A stretch of 64,000 bases of DNA from a bacterium BMS3Abin14 (GTDB lineage Bacteria > BMS3Abin14), in contig BDTG01000033.1 of assembly GCA_002897695.1 (NCBI GenBank), positions 1 through 64,000 of the forward strand, written 5' to 3'. Below the pieces are notes generated by a model. It was given only the letters and a program-made list of their open reading frames with translations. It was not told the DNA's origin and did not search any database. The translations under genes were made by a program, and so were the position numbers. This document shows positions 8,183 through 18,679 of this stretch, one piece after another; position 1 is the stretch's first letter; each line of letters opens with the position of its first letter.

Positions 8183-8798
8183 TCAGCTTGTCGAGAAACT
8201 TCCTCAGCGCCCGCCGCATCCGCATATCGGAGGCTGGTGTGAGGCGCAAGGCCATGGCGGCGCTCTTCCGCGCTTCTTCAATGTTTCCCATGGCCCCGAG
8301 AATCCGGGCACGCGTGTCCAGATAGGGGTAAAGCGGAAACGGAACCATTTCAATAGCTTTTTCAATATGAAAAAGAGCAGCCCCGTTATAGCCCAGATCG
8401 GATTCTAACCATGCCAGGTTGTTCCAGACAACCGGATCTTCCTCACCTTTTTCGATAGCTCGACGGTATTCCTCCACCGCCTTCTCAAGATTACCATCGG
8501 AATGGAATATATCCCCCAGCATGGCATAAGCTTCGGGACGTTCAGGCAGTTGGGACGCTGCCTCCTTAAGAACCTCTACGGCCCGCGGGCCCTCAGCGGA
8601 GCGGATGTATCCCACAGCGAGAGTCAAACGGTTTTCATAGCTCGTCCCCGGGCCGACCGGATGCCCGATACCGGCACATCCGTTGAACACCGAAAGCAAA
8701 AGAGGCATGAGAATGAGGACACTCCAGGACACCGGACGCCGGCCTGATGGGCGACGGATGGAACCGTAACCGGGACCGCTGTCGCTTGATCTAATCAA
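8160..8798 (-). CDS. TPR-containing lipoprotein
   Basis: A small outer-surface or periplasmic TPR protein. After a basic stretch (RRPSGRRP), a hydrophobic segment ends in FNGCAG, a plausible lipobox, followed by about four TPR units (for example RPEAYAMLGDIFHSDGNLEKAVEEYRRAI). The start is uncertain. I give a TTG that overlaps the larE stop; a GTG at 8732 just before the signal segment and a TTG at 8849 further upstream are alternatives. TPR proteins act as scaffolds; no specific partner can be named. It overlaps the M28 peptidase gene. Confidence 0.75.
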   Translation of the reverse strand: MIRSSDSGPGYGSIRRPSGRRPVSWSVLILMPLLLSVFNGCAGIGHPVGPGTSYENRLTLAVGYIRSAEGPRAVEVLKEAASQLPERPEAYAMLGDIFHSDGNLEKAVEEYRRAIEKGEEDPVVWNNLAWLESDLGYNGAALFHIEKAIEMVPFPLYPYLDTRARILGAMGNIEEARKSAAMALRLTPASDMRMRRALRKFLDKLNVGEAGR

Positions 8799-9642
8799 CA
8801 GGCTGTAGGACCTCGTCCATGCTTCCCGAACGGAAACCCTGCAGATCAAAGGTAATATAGCGAAATCCTATCTCTTTAAAGACAGCGACTATCCCCTCCC
8901 GGATCCCCTCCCGGACAAGATCACCGATCCGGTCAGCAGGCACCTCCACCCTTGCCACATCACCGTGGACCCGAACTCTTACGACACCGAACCCCAGTGA
9001 TTTCAGGTATTTTTCACCCCTGTCCACCCTGGCGACAGCCTCCAGGCTGATGGGATTTCCATAGGGAAACCGGGTAGCGAGGCAGGGCGATGACGGCCGA
9101 TCCCAGGTTGGCATCCCCAATCTCTCGCTTTCCGACCTGATCTGATCCTTGGTGAGTCCGGCTTCCCGGAGGGGGCTCCTGATTCCCAGTTCATCGAGAG
9201 CTTTGATGCCCGGTCTGAATCCGCTACCATCATCGGCGTTGGTCCCGTCAAGGATCCAGGGAATACGCTTGTGCTTTGCCATCCCGGACAAGCGGGTAAA
9301 GATGAGTTTTTTGCACAGATAGCATCTGTCCGGGGTATTGCGGGCAACACTCGGCTCTGACAGGGGATCCATCTGGATGGAACTGGCCTGGACCCCCCAT
9401 GAGCGGGCAAGCTCTAACGCCCCTTCCGCTTCTCCCTGCGGGAGCAAAGGAGTGCGGACCGTTACCGCGAGTACAGAATCCCGGCCGAGAACATCAACGG
9501 TGTAACGAAGCAGAAAAGAGCTGTCCACACCGCCGGAGAAAGCCACCAGCGCCCGCCGGACATCCCTGAGAACGGAGCAGAGCCGAATCAACTCCGGGCT
9601 GAGACGGCCATGGAAATCACCATGAGGATACGTGTTGCTCAT
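8791..9642 (-). CDS. larE: ATP-dependent sacrificial sulfur transferase, LarE family
   Basis: A PP-loop ATPase of 283 residues from the ATG giving MSNTYPHGDFHG. The PP-loop SGGVDSS binds ATP and adenylates the substrate. LarE makes the thiocarboxylic groups of the nickel-pincer cofactor of lactate racemase. Instead of a lone sacrificial cysteine, this protein has a CYLCKK pair plus the Cys in SSPCLATR. That three-Cys pattern is known from LarE proteins that carry a [4Fe-4S] cluster as sulfur donor. No larB or larC is nearby, so another thiolation substrate is possible. It lies directly downstream of an Rrf2-type regulator gene with a conserved Cys triplet. Confidence 0.85.
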   Translation of the reverse strand: MSNTYPHGDFHGRLSPELIRLCSVLRDVRRALVAFSGGVDSSFLLRYTVDVLGRDSVLAVTVRTPLLPQGEAEGALELARSWGVQASSIQMDPLSEPSVARNTPDRCYLCKKLIFTRLSGMAKHKRIPWILDGTNADDGSGFRPGIKALDELGIRSPLREAGLTKDQIRSESERLGMPTWDRPSSPCLATRFPYGNPISLEAVARVDRGEKYLKSLGFGVVRVRVHGDVARVEVPADRIGDLVREGIREGIVAVFKEIGFRYITFDLQGFRSGSMDEVLQPVD

Positions 9643-9688
9643 TGTTCCGGTCCCCGGAAGGGAATAACGGACCGCGTTATGGCCCGAA

Positions 9689-10150
9689 TCAGATGTTATA
9701 GGTATAGGGGTGGTCGTACTCCCTCTCAACACCCAGGTCTTTCGCCTCATCGCAGAGGTTGGCAATGGTAATGGTGTCGAAGAATTCTTCGATCTGCCCG
9801 CTGATCTTTTTCCACATTCCCGTTGCGACGCATTCATCTTTACGCGGGCACTTCCTGTCGGGGCTATCACCGACGCAAAAAACCAGCTCAAACGGGCCTT
9901 CCGTAGCACGGATAATGTCGCCCATGCTGATATGCGCCGGTTCTTTCAGCAAAAAATAACCGCCGCTCGGCCCCCTCTTGCTCCCCAGGATGCCGGCCTT
10001 CTTGAGTTTCTGAAAAATCTGTTCCAGATACCTCGGGCTGATCTGCTGCCTTCTTGAAATATCCTTGATCTGCGAAGGAAGTCCGACGGAGTGGTATGCA
10101 ATGTCGAACAGGGCCCGGACGCCATAACGGCTCTTGGTAGAAAGTCTCAT
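9689..10150 (-). CDS. Rrf2-family transcriptional regulator with Fe-S-type cysteine triplet
   Basis: 153 residues from the ATG giving MRLSTKSRYGVRALFDIA. An alternative TTG two codons upstream is better spaced from the GGGGG ribosome site. The N-terminal winged helix carries the typical QISPRYLEQIFQKLKKAGILGSxRG pattern. Three cysteines, C-X8-C-X5-C, follow in the loop where IscR, NsrR and RsrR bind an iron-sulfur cluster. The protein is therefore likely a sensor of Fe-S status, redox or nitric oxide. It heads the minus-strand unit containing larE, the TPR lipoprotein and the M28 peptidase and probably regulates itself. Confidence 0.9.
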   Translation of the reverse strand: MRLSTKSRYGVRALFDIAYHSVGLPSQIKDISRRQQISPRYLEQIFQKLKKAGILGSKRGPSGGYFLLKEPAHISMGDIIRATEGPFELVFCVGDSPDRKCPRKDECVATGMWKKISGQIEEFFDTITIANLCDEAKDLGVEREYDHPYTYNI

Positions 10151-10177
10151 GGACAAGATAAACCCCCTTTTTCAGTT

Positions 10178-10221
10178 ATTATCCAACTCCTAAGGGTATT
10201 TTCTTCCATTGATTTCGTCAA
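10178..10221 (-). promoter_or_regulatory. Putative promoter and operator of the rrf2-larE unit
   Basis: Minus strand: TTGACG (10216-10221), a 17-bp spacer and TACCCT (10193-10198). An imperfect dyad, ATACCC-N9-GGATAAT (10178-10199), overlaps the -10 element. Rrf2-family operators are dyads of similar size at such positions, so autoregulation is a reasonable inference, not a demonstrated fact. Confidence 0.45.
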
Positions 10222-10274
10222 GTACATTTTCAAACCCGGGGGACCCCGCTAGCCCGGCGCCTGGTAAAAAATCG

Positions 10275-11126
10275 CTAAAAACTGTAAACGACCTTTACCC
10301 CCATGGCGTGATAAACGCCTGTAACCGACATCGGGACAATACTCACCGATCCATTGTTGTCGGATGAGGACAGATAGGCGACCGTTCTTCCGATAGCCGT
10401 GCCCAATATTGCCCCGAGAAAAACGTCTGAAGGCCATGCGTCCTCAAAGTAGACCTGGGCAAGTCCCACACCGGTGGCCAAGGTGTAATACATTACCGTA
10501 GAGAAGGTTCCCTGACCATATGCTAGCACGCTTGCGGTGGAAAATGTCATCGCAGTATCCATGTCAGGCATGGACCCAAAACCGGAAAAGGGTTTGAAAT
10601 CTTTCGGGCTGTACGTTGATCCGGGGCCATTTCTCCCGAGGATAAACTCCGCGGCCCCTCCAAAGAGGGATGTCAAGGCTGCGGCTTCCAGGCTCATGAG
10701 GGCGGCGGACTTGATATCCACATTTTCCCTGAGGTATCCGATGAGATAGGCGCCCGCGGTAATCTGAAGAATATTATCCCCCAGATCGCGAAAGGCGTCA
10801 TAATAGTCATTCTGGAAATTACTCTGTCTTCCGGAGAGGTCACCGAGCATCTTCCCATCGTTGTCAAGAAGAAAAATGGAGGCAAGAAAAGTCAGTCCAA
10901 GGACGGCAGTCCCCTTGGGGGTAAGCCGAAACGGTGAGGAGGCAACGTAATGAAGGTCGTTATCCAGCTTCTCCATTATGAGCTCGAAAGCCGGATTGAG
11001 GCGGCTTGGACCTGCGGCCGGCTTGATGATCGTCAAACTGCGTCCGGGAGATTCGCTTCCATCCGCCCGCGACACAAGGGGAGATACCAGCATGGCGGTC
11101 AGAAAGAGGACAATCAGGGATCTCAT
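10275..11126 (-). CDS. PAP2-superfamily protein with degenerate active site
   Basis: 283 residues with a Sec signal peptide (MRSLIVLFLTAMLVSPLVSRA) and several hydrophobic helices. The fold is recognisable as PAP2 phosphatase from the third motif, where QVYFEDAWPSDVFLGAILG corresponds to the family's SRxYxGxHYPSDVxxG. However, the catalytic residues appear lost: PSGH is replaced by PDMD in GSMPDMDTAMTFS, and the Arg and His of motif 3 are Gln and Ala. It is likely not a phosphatase; it may bind lipid or have a structural role. The C-terminal VVYSF resembles the end of outer-membrane proteins. It overlaps the DUF502 gene by four bases. Confidence 0.75.
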   Translation of the reverse strand: MRSLIVLFLTAMLVSPLVSRADGSESPGRSLTIIKPAAGPSRLNPAFELIMEKLDNDLHYVASSPFRLTPKGTAVLGLTFLASIFLLDNDGKMLGDLSGRQSNFQNDYYDAFRDLGDNILQITAGAYLIGYLRENVDIKSAALMSLEAAALTSLFGGAAEFILGRNGPGSTYSPKDFKPFSGFGSMPDMDTAMTFSTASVLAYGQGTFSTVMYYTLATGVGLAQVYFEDAWPSDVFLGAILGTAIGRTVAYLSSSDNNGSVSIVPMSVTGVYHAMGVKVVYSF

Positions 11127-11785
11127 CGAAGGGGACCTCCGGCTGATTGGGAGGAACCGGGGAATTGATTTGCCGTGGGAGGTTGAATGACTCCGGCTGA
11201 AACCACCATTCGAAAAGCATCCTCAACGCTCCAACTGAGAGGGATCGTTTCCGTCTCAGGGACAATGTACAGAAAACCGGATGTCGGGTTTGGGGTGGTA
11301 GGGATAAAAACGGTGAGGGAAGGGCCGGGGACTTTTCGGTCCACCTCCCCTTTCGATTCACCCGTCACAAAACCAATGCTGTAAAGCCCCTTTCTGGGAT
11401 ATTCGATGAGGACAACGCGCCGGAAGCTGTCCCCTTCCTTGGTGAAAACGGCCTCGAGAAGTTGTTTGGATGAAAAGTAAAACCACCGTACAAGGGGGAT
11501 CTTTTCCAGCAGTTTCTCCCCTGCCGCGAGAAGTTTCCTCCCGATCACATTGGCGACAAAGGCGCCCAGGATAAACACGAGGAGGAAAGATATTACCATT
11601 CCCAGACCGGGAATTTTGAATCCGATCAAGGTCTCAGGGCGATAGGCGCGGGGAATCAATGCCAGCGCCTTGTCGGTAATTCTGAAGAGGGTAACGAGGA
11701 CCCACCCGGTTAAAAACACCGGGATGAGCACCAGGAACCCGGTCAGAACATATTTCCGGATCAGCGTCTTCAACAGGGCGATCAA
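11123..11785 (-). CDS. DUF502 family membrane protein
   Basis: About 220 residues of a conserved family of unknown function. Two transmembrane helices (TGFLVLIPVFLTGWVLVTLF and GMVISFLLVFILGAFVANV) precede a soluble domain with VRWFYFSSKQLLEAVF and the hallmark PTTPNPTSGFLYIVP. I chose a TTG preceded by AAGGGG at good spacing, which gives the short N terminus usual for DUF502; an ATG 21 codons upstream is the alternative. It lies divergent from groESL and runs into the PAP2 gene. Family members occur next to envelope genes in many Gram-negative bacteria, but no activity is established. Confidence 0.88.
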   Translation of the reverse strand: MIALLKTLIRKYVLTGFLVLIPVFLTGWVLVTLFRITDKALALIPRAYRPETLIGFKIPGLGMVISFLLVFILGAFVANVIGRKLLAAGEKLLEKIPLVRWFYFSSKQLLEAVFTKEGDSFRRVVLIEYPRKGLYSIGFVTGESKGEVDRKVPGPSLTVFIPTTPNPTSGFLYIVPETETIPLSWSVEDAFRMVVSAGVIQPPTANQFPGSSQSAGGPLR

Positions 11786-11909
11786 GGAGTTCCCCTTATC
11801 TATTGAGGATAGGTCCTGAAGGATTGTCCAACCATTCCAGCTTGTCATTCTATCGGAATAACCGAATTTTAATCAAGACCTGATAATCAAGGATTTTTCA
11901 TGCAGCCCC

Positions 11910-11967
11910 TTGATTTTTAAAAACAGCTGGTTATATTCCCACCGTGTCGGCACTCAAGGGTGAGTGC
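11910..11967 (+). promoter_or_regulatory. groESL promoter with CIRCE-like inverted repeat
   Basis: TTGATT (11910-11915), a 16-bp spacer and TATATT (11932-11937) form a sigma70-type promoter. Just downstream lies GCACTC-AAGGGT-GAGTGC (11950-11967). These half-sites match the core of the HrcA operator CIRCE (TTAGCACTC-N9-GAGTGCTAA), but the spacer is 6 bp rather than 9 and the outer TTA/TAA are missing. The leader to groES would be about 135 nt. Confidence 0.6.
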
Positions 11968-12081
11968 AGGTCCAGCGGATGGGAACCGGAAAGGGTGGGT
12001 TCTGTCCAGACCGACAGCGCGAAGGTGAAGAAGGAATTCACAGCAACATTTTATTTTGAATTGCAAGGAGGAGAACGCAAG

Positions 12082-12372
12082 ATGAAAATCAGACCATTGC
12101 AGGACCGGATTCTTGTCAAAAGACTCGAGGAAACACTCAAGACCAAGGGAGGCATCATCATCCCTGACACGGCCAAGGAAAAGCCCATGGAGGGAAAGGT
12201 TGTCGCCGTCGGCAAAGGGAAAGTCATGGAGGATGGCAGCCAGCGTGCCCTGGACGTGAAGGTTGGGGAGAAGATCCTTTTCGGAAAGTACGCGGGAACC
12301 GATGTCAAGATAGACGAGGAGGATTACCTCATCATGCGTGAGGATGACATCCTTGGAGTGATTGTAAAATAA
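12082..12372 (+). CDS. groES: Co-chaperonin GroES
   Basis: A 96-residue GroES starting [17 protein letters not shown], with AAGGAGGAG nine bases before the ATG. The mobile loop [13 protein letters not shown] and the C-terminal strand DDILGVIVK are typical. It caps the GroEL ring during ATP-driven folding of cytoplasmic proteins. An in-frame upstream extension (from 11944) lacks family similarity and was not used. groEL follows after 36 bp with its own strong ribosome site, forming a two-gene operon ended by a hairpin terminator. Confidence 0.98.
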   Translation: MKIRPLQDRILVKRLEETLKTKGGIIIPDTAKEKPMEGKVVAVGKGKVMEDGSQRALDVKVGEKILFGKYAGTDVKIDEEDYLIMREDDILGVIVK

Positions 12373-12393
12373 CAACACCAAACTAAAGTTTAA

Positions 12394-14043
<1,650 letters not shown>

Positions 14044-14068
14044 AATCCATCTCTTTGATGATAAAAAA

Positions 14069-14100
14069 CCCCGTGGTCACAATGGCCACGGGGTTTTTTT
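14069..14100 (+). terminator. Rho-independent terminator of groESL
   Basis: CCCCGTGG (14069-14076) pairs with CCACGGGG (14086-14093), followed by seven T. A run of A precedes the stem, so the structure could also terminate minus-strand transcripts. Confidence 0.95.
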
Positions 14101-14132
14101 GTCCCACGCAGGATGTCGCTGCGCCTTGCTCG

Positions 14133-14158
14133 TTGGACATTGGACGTTGGACGTTGGG
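14133..14158. repeat. Heptamer tandem repeat (TTGGACG)n
   Basis: Four near-identical 7-bp units (TTGGACA, TTGGACG, TTGGACG, TTGGGCC) lie between the groEL terminator and the end of xseA. Unit length matches the unrelated CCTCAAA heptamers elsewhere in the window. Confidence 0.75.
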
Positions 14159-14159
14159 C

Positions 14160-15389
14160 CTATTTCACCACCCGTGCCCTGATTCTGCCCCTTGACAGAT
14201 CAACGGAGAGCATTTCACCCTCATTAACCTCATGGGCTGCGGTCACCACACGTCCACCGTCCTTCCTCACGACAGCATATCCCCTGTCAAGAACCGCCTG
14301 GGGCCCCAGAGAATCAAGCTTTCCCTCAAGCCTCAGAAGACGGGACCGGCACCTTTCAACCCGGGAGCGAACGGGAACAGTCAGGCGGTAAGTGAGATCA
14401 TCTATCCTCATCCTGCCCTGCTCAAGGAGGTGGCGCGGGTGTACGAGCTTCGCATCAGCTCCCGACAATCTCCCCTGCGCGCCTTTCAATATCAGATGTA
14501 CCCGGGAACCAAGCCTGTAGGCAAGGTTCGAAAGTATCGCGTCAGTCTCTTTCCTGCTTTTCGCCACCATCTCGGCCGCCGCCGAAGGGGTCGGCGCACG
14601 GACATCCGCGCATAGATCAGTCAATGCCATATCTATTTCATGCCCCACCGCAGAGATGATCGGAACAGGGCATGACGCCACCGCTCTGACCACCCTCTCG
14701 TCCGAAAATGCCAGAAGATCCTCGAAGGAACCGCCCCCTCGCCCTATTATAATGGCATCAACCTCAGGCAAACCGGTTATGTTCTCCATGGCGGCAAGGA
14801 TGGATTCCGGGGCCTGCGCCCCCTGAACCAGCGCCGGCGACAGGACAACATTGACGGAGGATTCCCTCTCGTAAAAAACTCTCAGAATATCCCTTATGGC
14901 CGCTCCGGTGGGGGATGTAACCACGCCGATTGTCCTGGGGTACGACGGCAGAGACCGCTTTTGGTCCCTGGCAAACAGCCCTTCACTCTCCAGGCGCTTT
15001 CGGAGTTGATCAATGGCCTCACGAAGGGCCCCCAACCCACGGGGTTCGATTTCCGTGGCAACGAACTGGTAGACACCCCTTCTCTCATACACGCCAAGTG
15101 TCCCGAAAACCAGGACCTGCATCCCATCCTCCGGGATAAAAGGCAGACGGGACGCTTCTCTTCGAAACATCACAACCCTTAGCTGTGAATATCGGTCCTT
15201 GAGATTAAGATAGAGATGGCCGCTTGGAGAGGGCCGAAAATCGGCAATTTCCCCCTCAACCCACAGGGGAGGAAACCCCGCCTGGAGGGCTCCCTTAACA
15301 AGCCTGGTCAGCTCGGTGACTGTCAGAGTTCCCGGTCTGCCCACGGTAATTTCGTCAAGGGGAAACCGATCGGTCAAGTGATTTGGCAA
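14160..15389 (-). CDS. xseA: Exodeoxyribonuclease VII large subunit
   Basis: 409 residues. An N-terminal OB-fold (about 20-115, containing LWVEGEIADFRPSPSGHLYLNLKD) is followed by the catalytic domain with IGVVTSPTGAAIRDI and IIGRGGGSFEDLLAFSDE. A coiled-coil region and the C-terminal segment VLDRGYAVV complete the protein. XseA and XseB form an exonuclease that degrades single-stranded DNA from either end. No xseB is visible here. The start is a TTG inside the upstream ymdB gene (35-bp overlap); a second TTG lies four codons downstream. Confidence 0.96.
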   Translation of the reverse strand: MPNHLTDRFPLDEITVGRPGTLTVTELTRLVKGALQAGFPPLWVEGEIADFRPSPSGHLYLNLKDRYSQLRVVMFRREASRLPFIPEDGMQVLVFGTLGVYERRGVYQFVATEIEPRGLGALREAIDQLRKRLESEGLFARDQKRSLPSYPRTIGVVTSPTGAAIRDILRVFYERESSVNVVLSPALVQGAQAPESILAAMENITGLPEVDAIIIGRGGGSFEDLLAFSDERVVRAVASCPVPIISAVGHEIDMALTDLCADVRAPTPSAAAEMVAKSRKETDAILSNLAYRLGSRVHLILKGAQGRLSGADAKLVHPRHLLEQGRMRIDDLTYRLTVPVRSRVERCRSRLLRLEGKLDSLGPQAVLDRGYAVVRKDGGRVVTAAHEVNEGEMLSVDLSRGRIRARVVK

Positions 15390-16170
15390 CCCGCTGGATG
15401 CTCAGGGCGCGGCCCGTTCCAGGGTCCAGAGTAATTATGGCCCCATTGAGGGTGGGAATTCCCTTTGCCAGGTTAAAACGCGAGGGCATCTGGGTCAGGA
15501 AACGGCACCTCGCAGCCTCGTATTCGATCCCAATAACCGAGCCCTCATCGTTCCCCGTCATACCTACATCGGTAATGTAGGCAGTTCCACCGGGGAGAAC
15601 CCGTTCATCGGCCGTAGGGACGTGTGTATGCGTCCCGAACAGCGCGCTTACGCGCCCATCAAGATAGATTGAGAGAGCTCTTTTTTCAGAGGTGGCCTCG
15701 GCGTGGAAATCCACCAGAGTGCAGGCAATCCCGGGGGCATCCTTCTCCAGAAAATCATCAGCTCTTCTGAAAGGGCAATCAAGGGCGCTCATGAAAACAC
15801 GGCCGGAGATGTTTAATACGGCCACTTCAACTCCGCCCGGCGTCCGGGCCACACACCATCCCTTGCCCGGCACTCCGGGGGGATAGTTGGCCGGGCGCAG
15901 AACATACTCTGCCGATTCGAGGAGGTTCAAAGCCTCCTTCTTATCCCAGACGTGGTTGCCCGTGGTCATGACATCCACGCCGGCATCGAACAGCTCGGTG
16001 AGGGAATCATAAGTAATCCCAAAACCTCCGGCGGCATTCTCAACATTGGCAACGGTGAGATCGATCCGGCAGGTATCGATGAGACCGTCGAGGAGTTCGC
16101 GTACTGCCCTGCGCCCCGGTTTTCCCACCACATCCCCGATAACAAGAATTTTTACCCCGGAATTGGTCAT
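15355..16170 (-). CDS. ymdB: YmdB-type metallophosphoesterase (TIGR00282)
   Basis: 271 residues of the YmdB family of dinuclear-metal phosphodiesterases. Visible ligand motifs are the GDVVGKPGR start, NVENAAGG, TTGNHVWD, and the late VDFHAEATSEK and GTHTHVPTAD. The Bacillus enzyme hydrolyses cyclic nucleotides and influences biofilm and RNA metabolism. It is often encoded beside RNase Y, as it is here (32-bp gap). The substrate in this organism is unknown. Confidence 0.93.
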   Translation of the reverse strand: MTNSGVKILVIGDVVGKPGRRAVRELLDGLIDTCRIDLTVANVENAAGGFGITYDSLTELFDAGVDVMTTGNHVWDKKEALNLLESAEYVLRPANYPPGVPGKGWCVARTPGGVEVAVLNISGRVFMSALDCPFRRADDFLEKDAPGIACTLVDFHAEATSEKRALSIYLDGRVSALFGTHTHVPTADERVLPGGTAYITDVGMTGNDEGSVIGIEYEAARCRFLTQMPSRFNLAKGIPTLNGAIITLDPGTGRALSIQRVAKSLDRSVSP

Positions 16171-16202
16171 ATCGTTAACCCCGGTCTCCCTGAGTATTCC
16201 AA

Positions 16203-17765
16203 CTACTTTGCGTAATCCACCGCACGGGTCTCTCGAATCACCGTCACTTTTATCTGCCCAGGATAGGCAAGCTCATTCTCAATACGGTCAGCCACCTCCC
16301 TGGCCAGGATGGCGGACTGGTCGTCATCAATCTGGCTTGATTCCACCATAATCCGGACCTCGCGGCCCGCCTGAATAGCATAGCTCTTCTCCACACCCTT
16401 GAACGATACTGCTATATTCTCCAGATCCTCCAGCCGCTTGATATATGTTTCCAGCATCTCCCTTCTGGCTCCCGGCCGTGCCGCGGAAAGCGCATCGGCA
16501 GCCTGGACCAGGATAGCTTCAATCGACCCCGCCTTTACCTCGTCGTGATGGGCGGCGACGGCGTTAATAATTTTGCGTGATTCCCCATACTTCCTGCAAA
16601 GCTCCGCGCCGATAAGTGCGTGGGAACCTTCCACTTCATGGTCTACAGCTTTGCCGACATCATGCAGGAAGCCGACCCTTTTGGCGTCCTTTTCGTTCAA
16701 CCCCAGCTCACTGGCCATAATACCGCACAGGAAGGCCACCTCCAGGGAATGGTTAAGCACATTCTGGGCATAGCTGGTCCTGTATTTGAGTTTGCCGATC
16801 AGGCGGATGAGCTCGGGATTAATTCCATGAACACCAAGGTCAAAGGCGGCTTTCTCCCCTTCCTCTCTGATGGCGGTCTCAATCTCAGCAGAAACTTTTT
16901 TGACGACCTCCTCGATCCTGGCCGGGTGAATCCGGCCATCGGAGATCAACCTCTCAAGGGCGATCCTGGCGATCTCTCTCCGGATGGGATCAAAAACAGA
17001 GAGAACAACCGCCTCCGGAGTGTCATCAACTATCAGATCCACTCCAGTGGCGTTCTCGAAGGATCGAATGTTTCTTCCTTCACGCCCGATAATCCGGCCC
17101 TTCATTTCATCGTTTGGGAGGCTGACCACACTGACAGCCCTTTCAGCGATATAGTCCCCGGCATAGCGTTGAACCGCAAGGCTGATGATCTCTCTAGCCT
17201 TTTTATCCGCGGTTTCTTTGGCTTCGGCCTCGAGAAGCTTGATGCTTTTTGCCGCTTCGAATCGAGCCTCTTCGATCATCATGCTCTTGAGTTCCTCTTT
17301 TGCCCTCCCGGCCGTCATTTCGGAAATGGTCTCCAGCCGGGAACGCTGCTCATCAAGCAATCCCGCATACTCCTTTTCCTTCTCCGACAGCGCCCGCTGC
17401 TGCCCTGCGACCGATTTCTCCCTGTTCATGATATCCAGCTCTTTTTTATCAAGGCTCTCAAATTTTCTGTCCATATGCTCCTCCCGCTGGATGAGCCTCT
17501 TTTCCATTCGATGCAGTTCAACCTTTTCCTCCTTTGCCTCCTCCTCGAAACGGGCCCTGGACTGGAACAAAACCTCCTTAGCCTCGATCTCCGCCTCCTT
17601 GCGCAAGCTGTCGGCCTGTCGTTTAGCGTCCTCAATCATTGCAGCAGCGCGGTTATTTTTCCCTTTGCCGGTGAGAACCTGGACCAGGATGGCAACGAGG
17701 CAACCGGCCGCTAGTCCAACTGCCAACAGAACTGCGGAAGTGACTAAGCTGTAGTCTGCGCTCAT
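16203..17765 (-). CDS. rny: Ribonuclease Y
   Basis: 520 residues, the standard length. It has an N-terminal membrane anchor ([21 protein letters not shown]), a long charged coiled coil (about 35-200), a KH domain with [18 protein letters not shown], and an HD domain with [21 protein letters not shown]. RNase Y is a membrane-associated endonuclease that initiates mRNA decay in lineages lacking RNase E. The ATG overlaps the end of the 5-formyltetrahydrofolate cyclo-ligase gene by four bases, and ymdB follows. Confidence 0.97.
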   Translation of the reverse strand: MSADYSLVTSAVLLAVGLAAGCLVAILVQVLTGKGKNNRAAAMIEDAKRQADSLRKEAEIEAKEVLFQSRARFEEEAKEEKVELHRMEKRLIQREEHMDRKFESLDKKELDIMNREKSVAGQQRALSEKEKEYAGLLDEQRSRLETISEMTAGRAKEELKSMMIEEARFEAAKSIKLLEAEAKETADKKAREIISLAVQRYAGDYIAERAVSVVSLPNDEMKGRIIGREGRNIRSFENATGVDLIVDDTPEAVVLSVFDPIRREIARIALERLISDGRIHPARIEEVVKKVSAEIETAIREEGEKAAFDLGVHGINPELIRLIGKLKYRTSYAQNVLNHSLEVAFLCGIMASELGLNEKDAKRVGFLHDVGKAVDHEVEGSHALIGAELCRKYGESRKIINAVAAHHDEVKAGSIEAILVQAADALSAARPGARREMLETYIKRLEDLENIAVSFKGVEKSYAIQAGREVRIMVESSQIDDDQSAILAREVADRIENELAYPGQIKVTVIRETRAVDYAK

Positions 17766-18388
17766 CTGTTCTGTACCTCCTCTATTTTATGAAAATCCTG
17801 CCGGTTTTCCACGCGGCGGGGAGTAATGACGTGGTTAACGGGTATATCGCGGTCTCCGGTGGGAAGGTTTTCGATCACCTGAAAATCATGGGCAAGTCCG
17901 AGCATGATTGACGATGGAGAGGCGAGGGCCAGGAGACGGTCGAAATATCCCCCTCCCATGCCGATTCGGTTGCCTGACAGGTCGAATGCAAGTCCCGGGA
18001 CGAAAAAGATATCCACCCGCTCAACCGGGATAATCCGGTCCATGCGGATTCGAGGTTGTGGGACAATCCGCTGATCAGTCAACAGGTCGCGTGCCCCGTT
18101 GATCTGAATTATCCTCAGGCCGGAACCTGTCCTCCACCCTTCCCAGTCCGGTACCGCGACTGTTTTACCTTCCTCAATCAGGGAAAGTATTATTTCATCA
18201 GTTTCAATCTCACCCCCGACGGAAGCGTACGTGCAGAACAGATCGGCCGACCTGACATCATCGCGAGAAAGGGCCTTCCCGGCTACGGCCTGGCTTCCTC
18301 TCCTTATTTGAGAGTGACTGAGCCCCTGTCGGATTTTTTTCATCCGCTCACGGACCCTCTCTTTTTTTTCAATCAGGTATTTTGACAA
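17762..18388 (-). CDS. fthC: 5-formyltetrahydrofolate cyclo-ligase
   Basis: Converts 5-formyl-THF to 5,10-methenyl-THF using ATP. I chose the TTG at 18388, preceded by GAGG at 5-bp spacing, giving about 208 residues. Its N-terminal region [15 protein letters not shown] matches where family members begin. A longer frame to 18460 lacks similarity. The ATP-binding glycine motif [15 protein letters not shown] and the preceding FVPGLAFD are clear. It lies downstream of 6S RNA, the conserved ssrS-ygfA arrangement of proteobacteria, and is coupled to rny. Confidence 0.92.
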   Translation of the reverse strand: MSKYLIEKKERVRERMKKIRQGLSHSQIRRGSQAVAGKALSRDDVRSADLFCTYASVGGEIETDEIILSLIEEGKTVAVPDWEGWRTGSGLRIIQINGARDLLTDQRIVPQPRIRMDRIIPVERVDIFFVPGLAFDLSGNRIGMGGGYFDRLLALASPSSIMLGLAHDFQVIENLPTGDRDIPVNHVITPRRVENRQDFHKIEEVQNR

Positions 18389-18679
18389 GACAACCTCATC
18401 TGCGCTGCGGATACAAAACCGCCTGACATGCCGATGAGGTCCGGTTGGGAACCAGCTCAAACTTGAAGGAGGTTATTCACCTCTATCGCACCCCGGAGGG
18501 CAAAAACCCATCCGGATAATGCCGTCCTAAAAAAGATCCGGCCCTGATATTCAAGCTGCAACATGGTCAAGGGCCTTCAGGACCCACCAAAACAAACCAT
18601 CGAATGTGGTTGTATTCCTCAAGTATTATTTTGAACTGGACTCAACGGACCTCCCGATCCGGTCCAGATGTTTGTTAAA

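Noticed and set aside
9643-9909. N-terminal extension of the larE-like gene
   Set aside because: Runs antisense into the Rrf2 gene, and the added residues do not resemble any LarE N terminus.
11944-12081. N-terminal extension of groES
   Set aside because: In frame but lacks GroES similarity; the strong ribosome site and the conserved MKIRPLQDR start are at 12082.
16620-17714. Long plus-strand frame opposite rny
   Set aside because: Mirror of the coiled-coil and HD coding sequence of RNase Y; no ribosome site and no domain.
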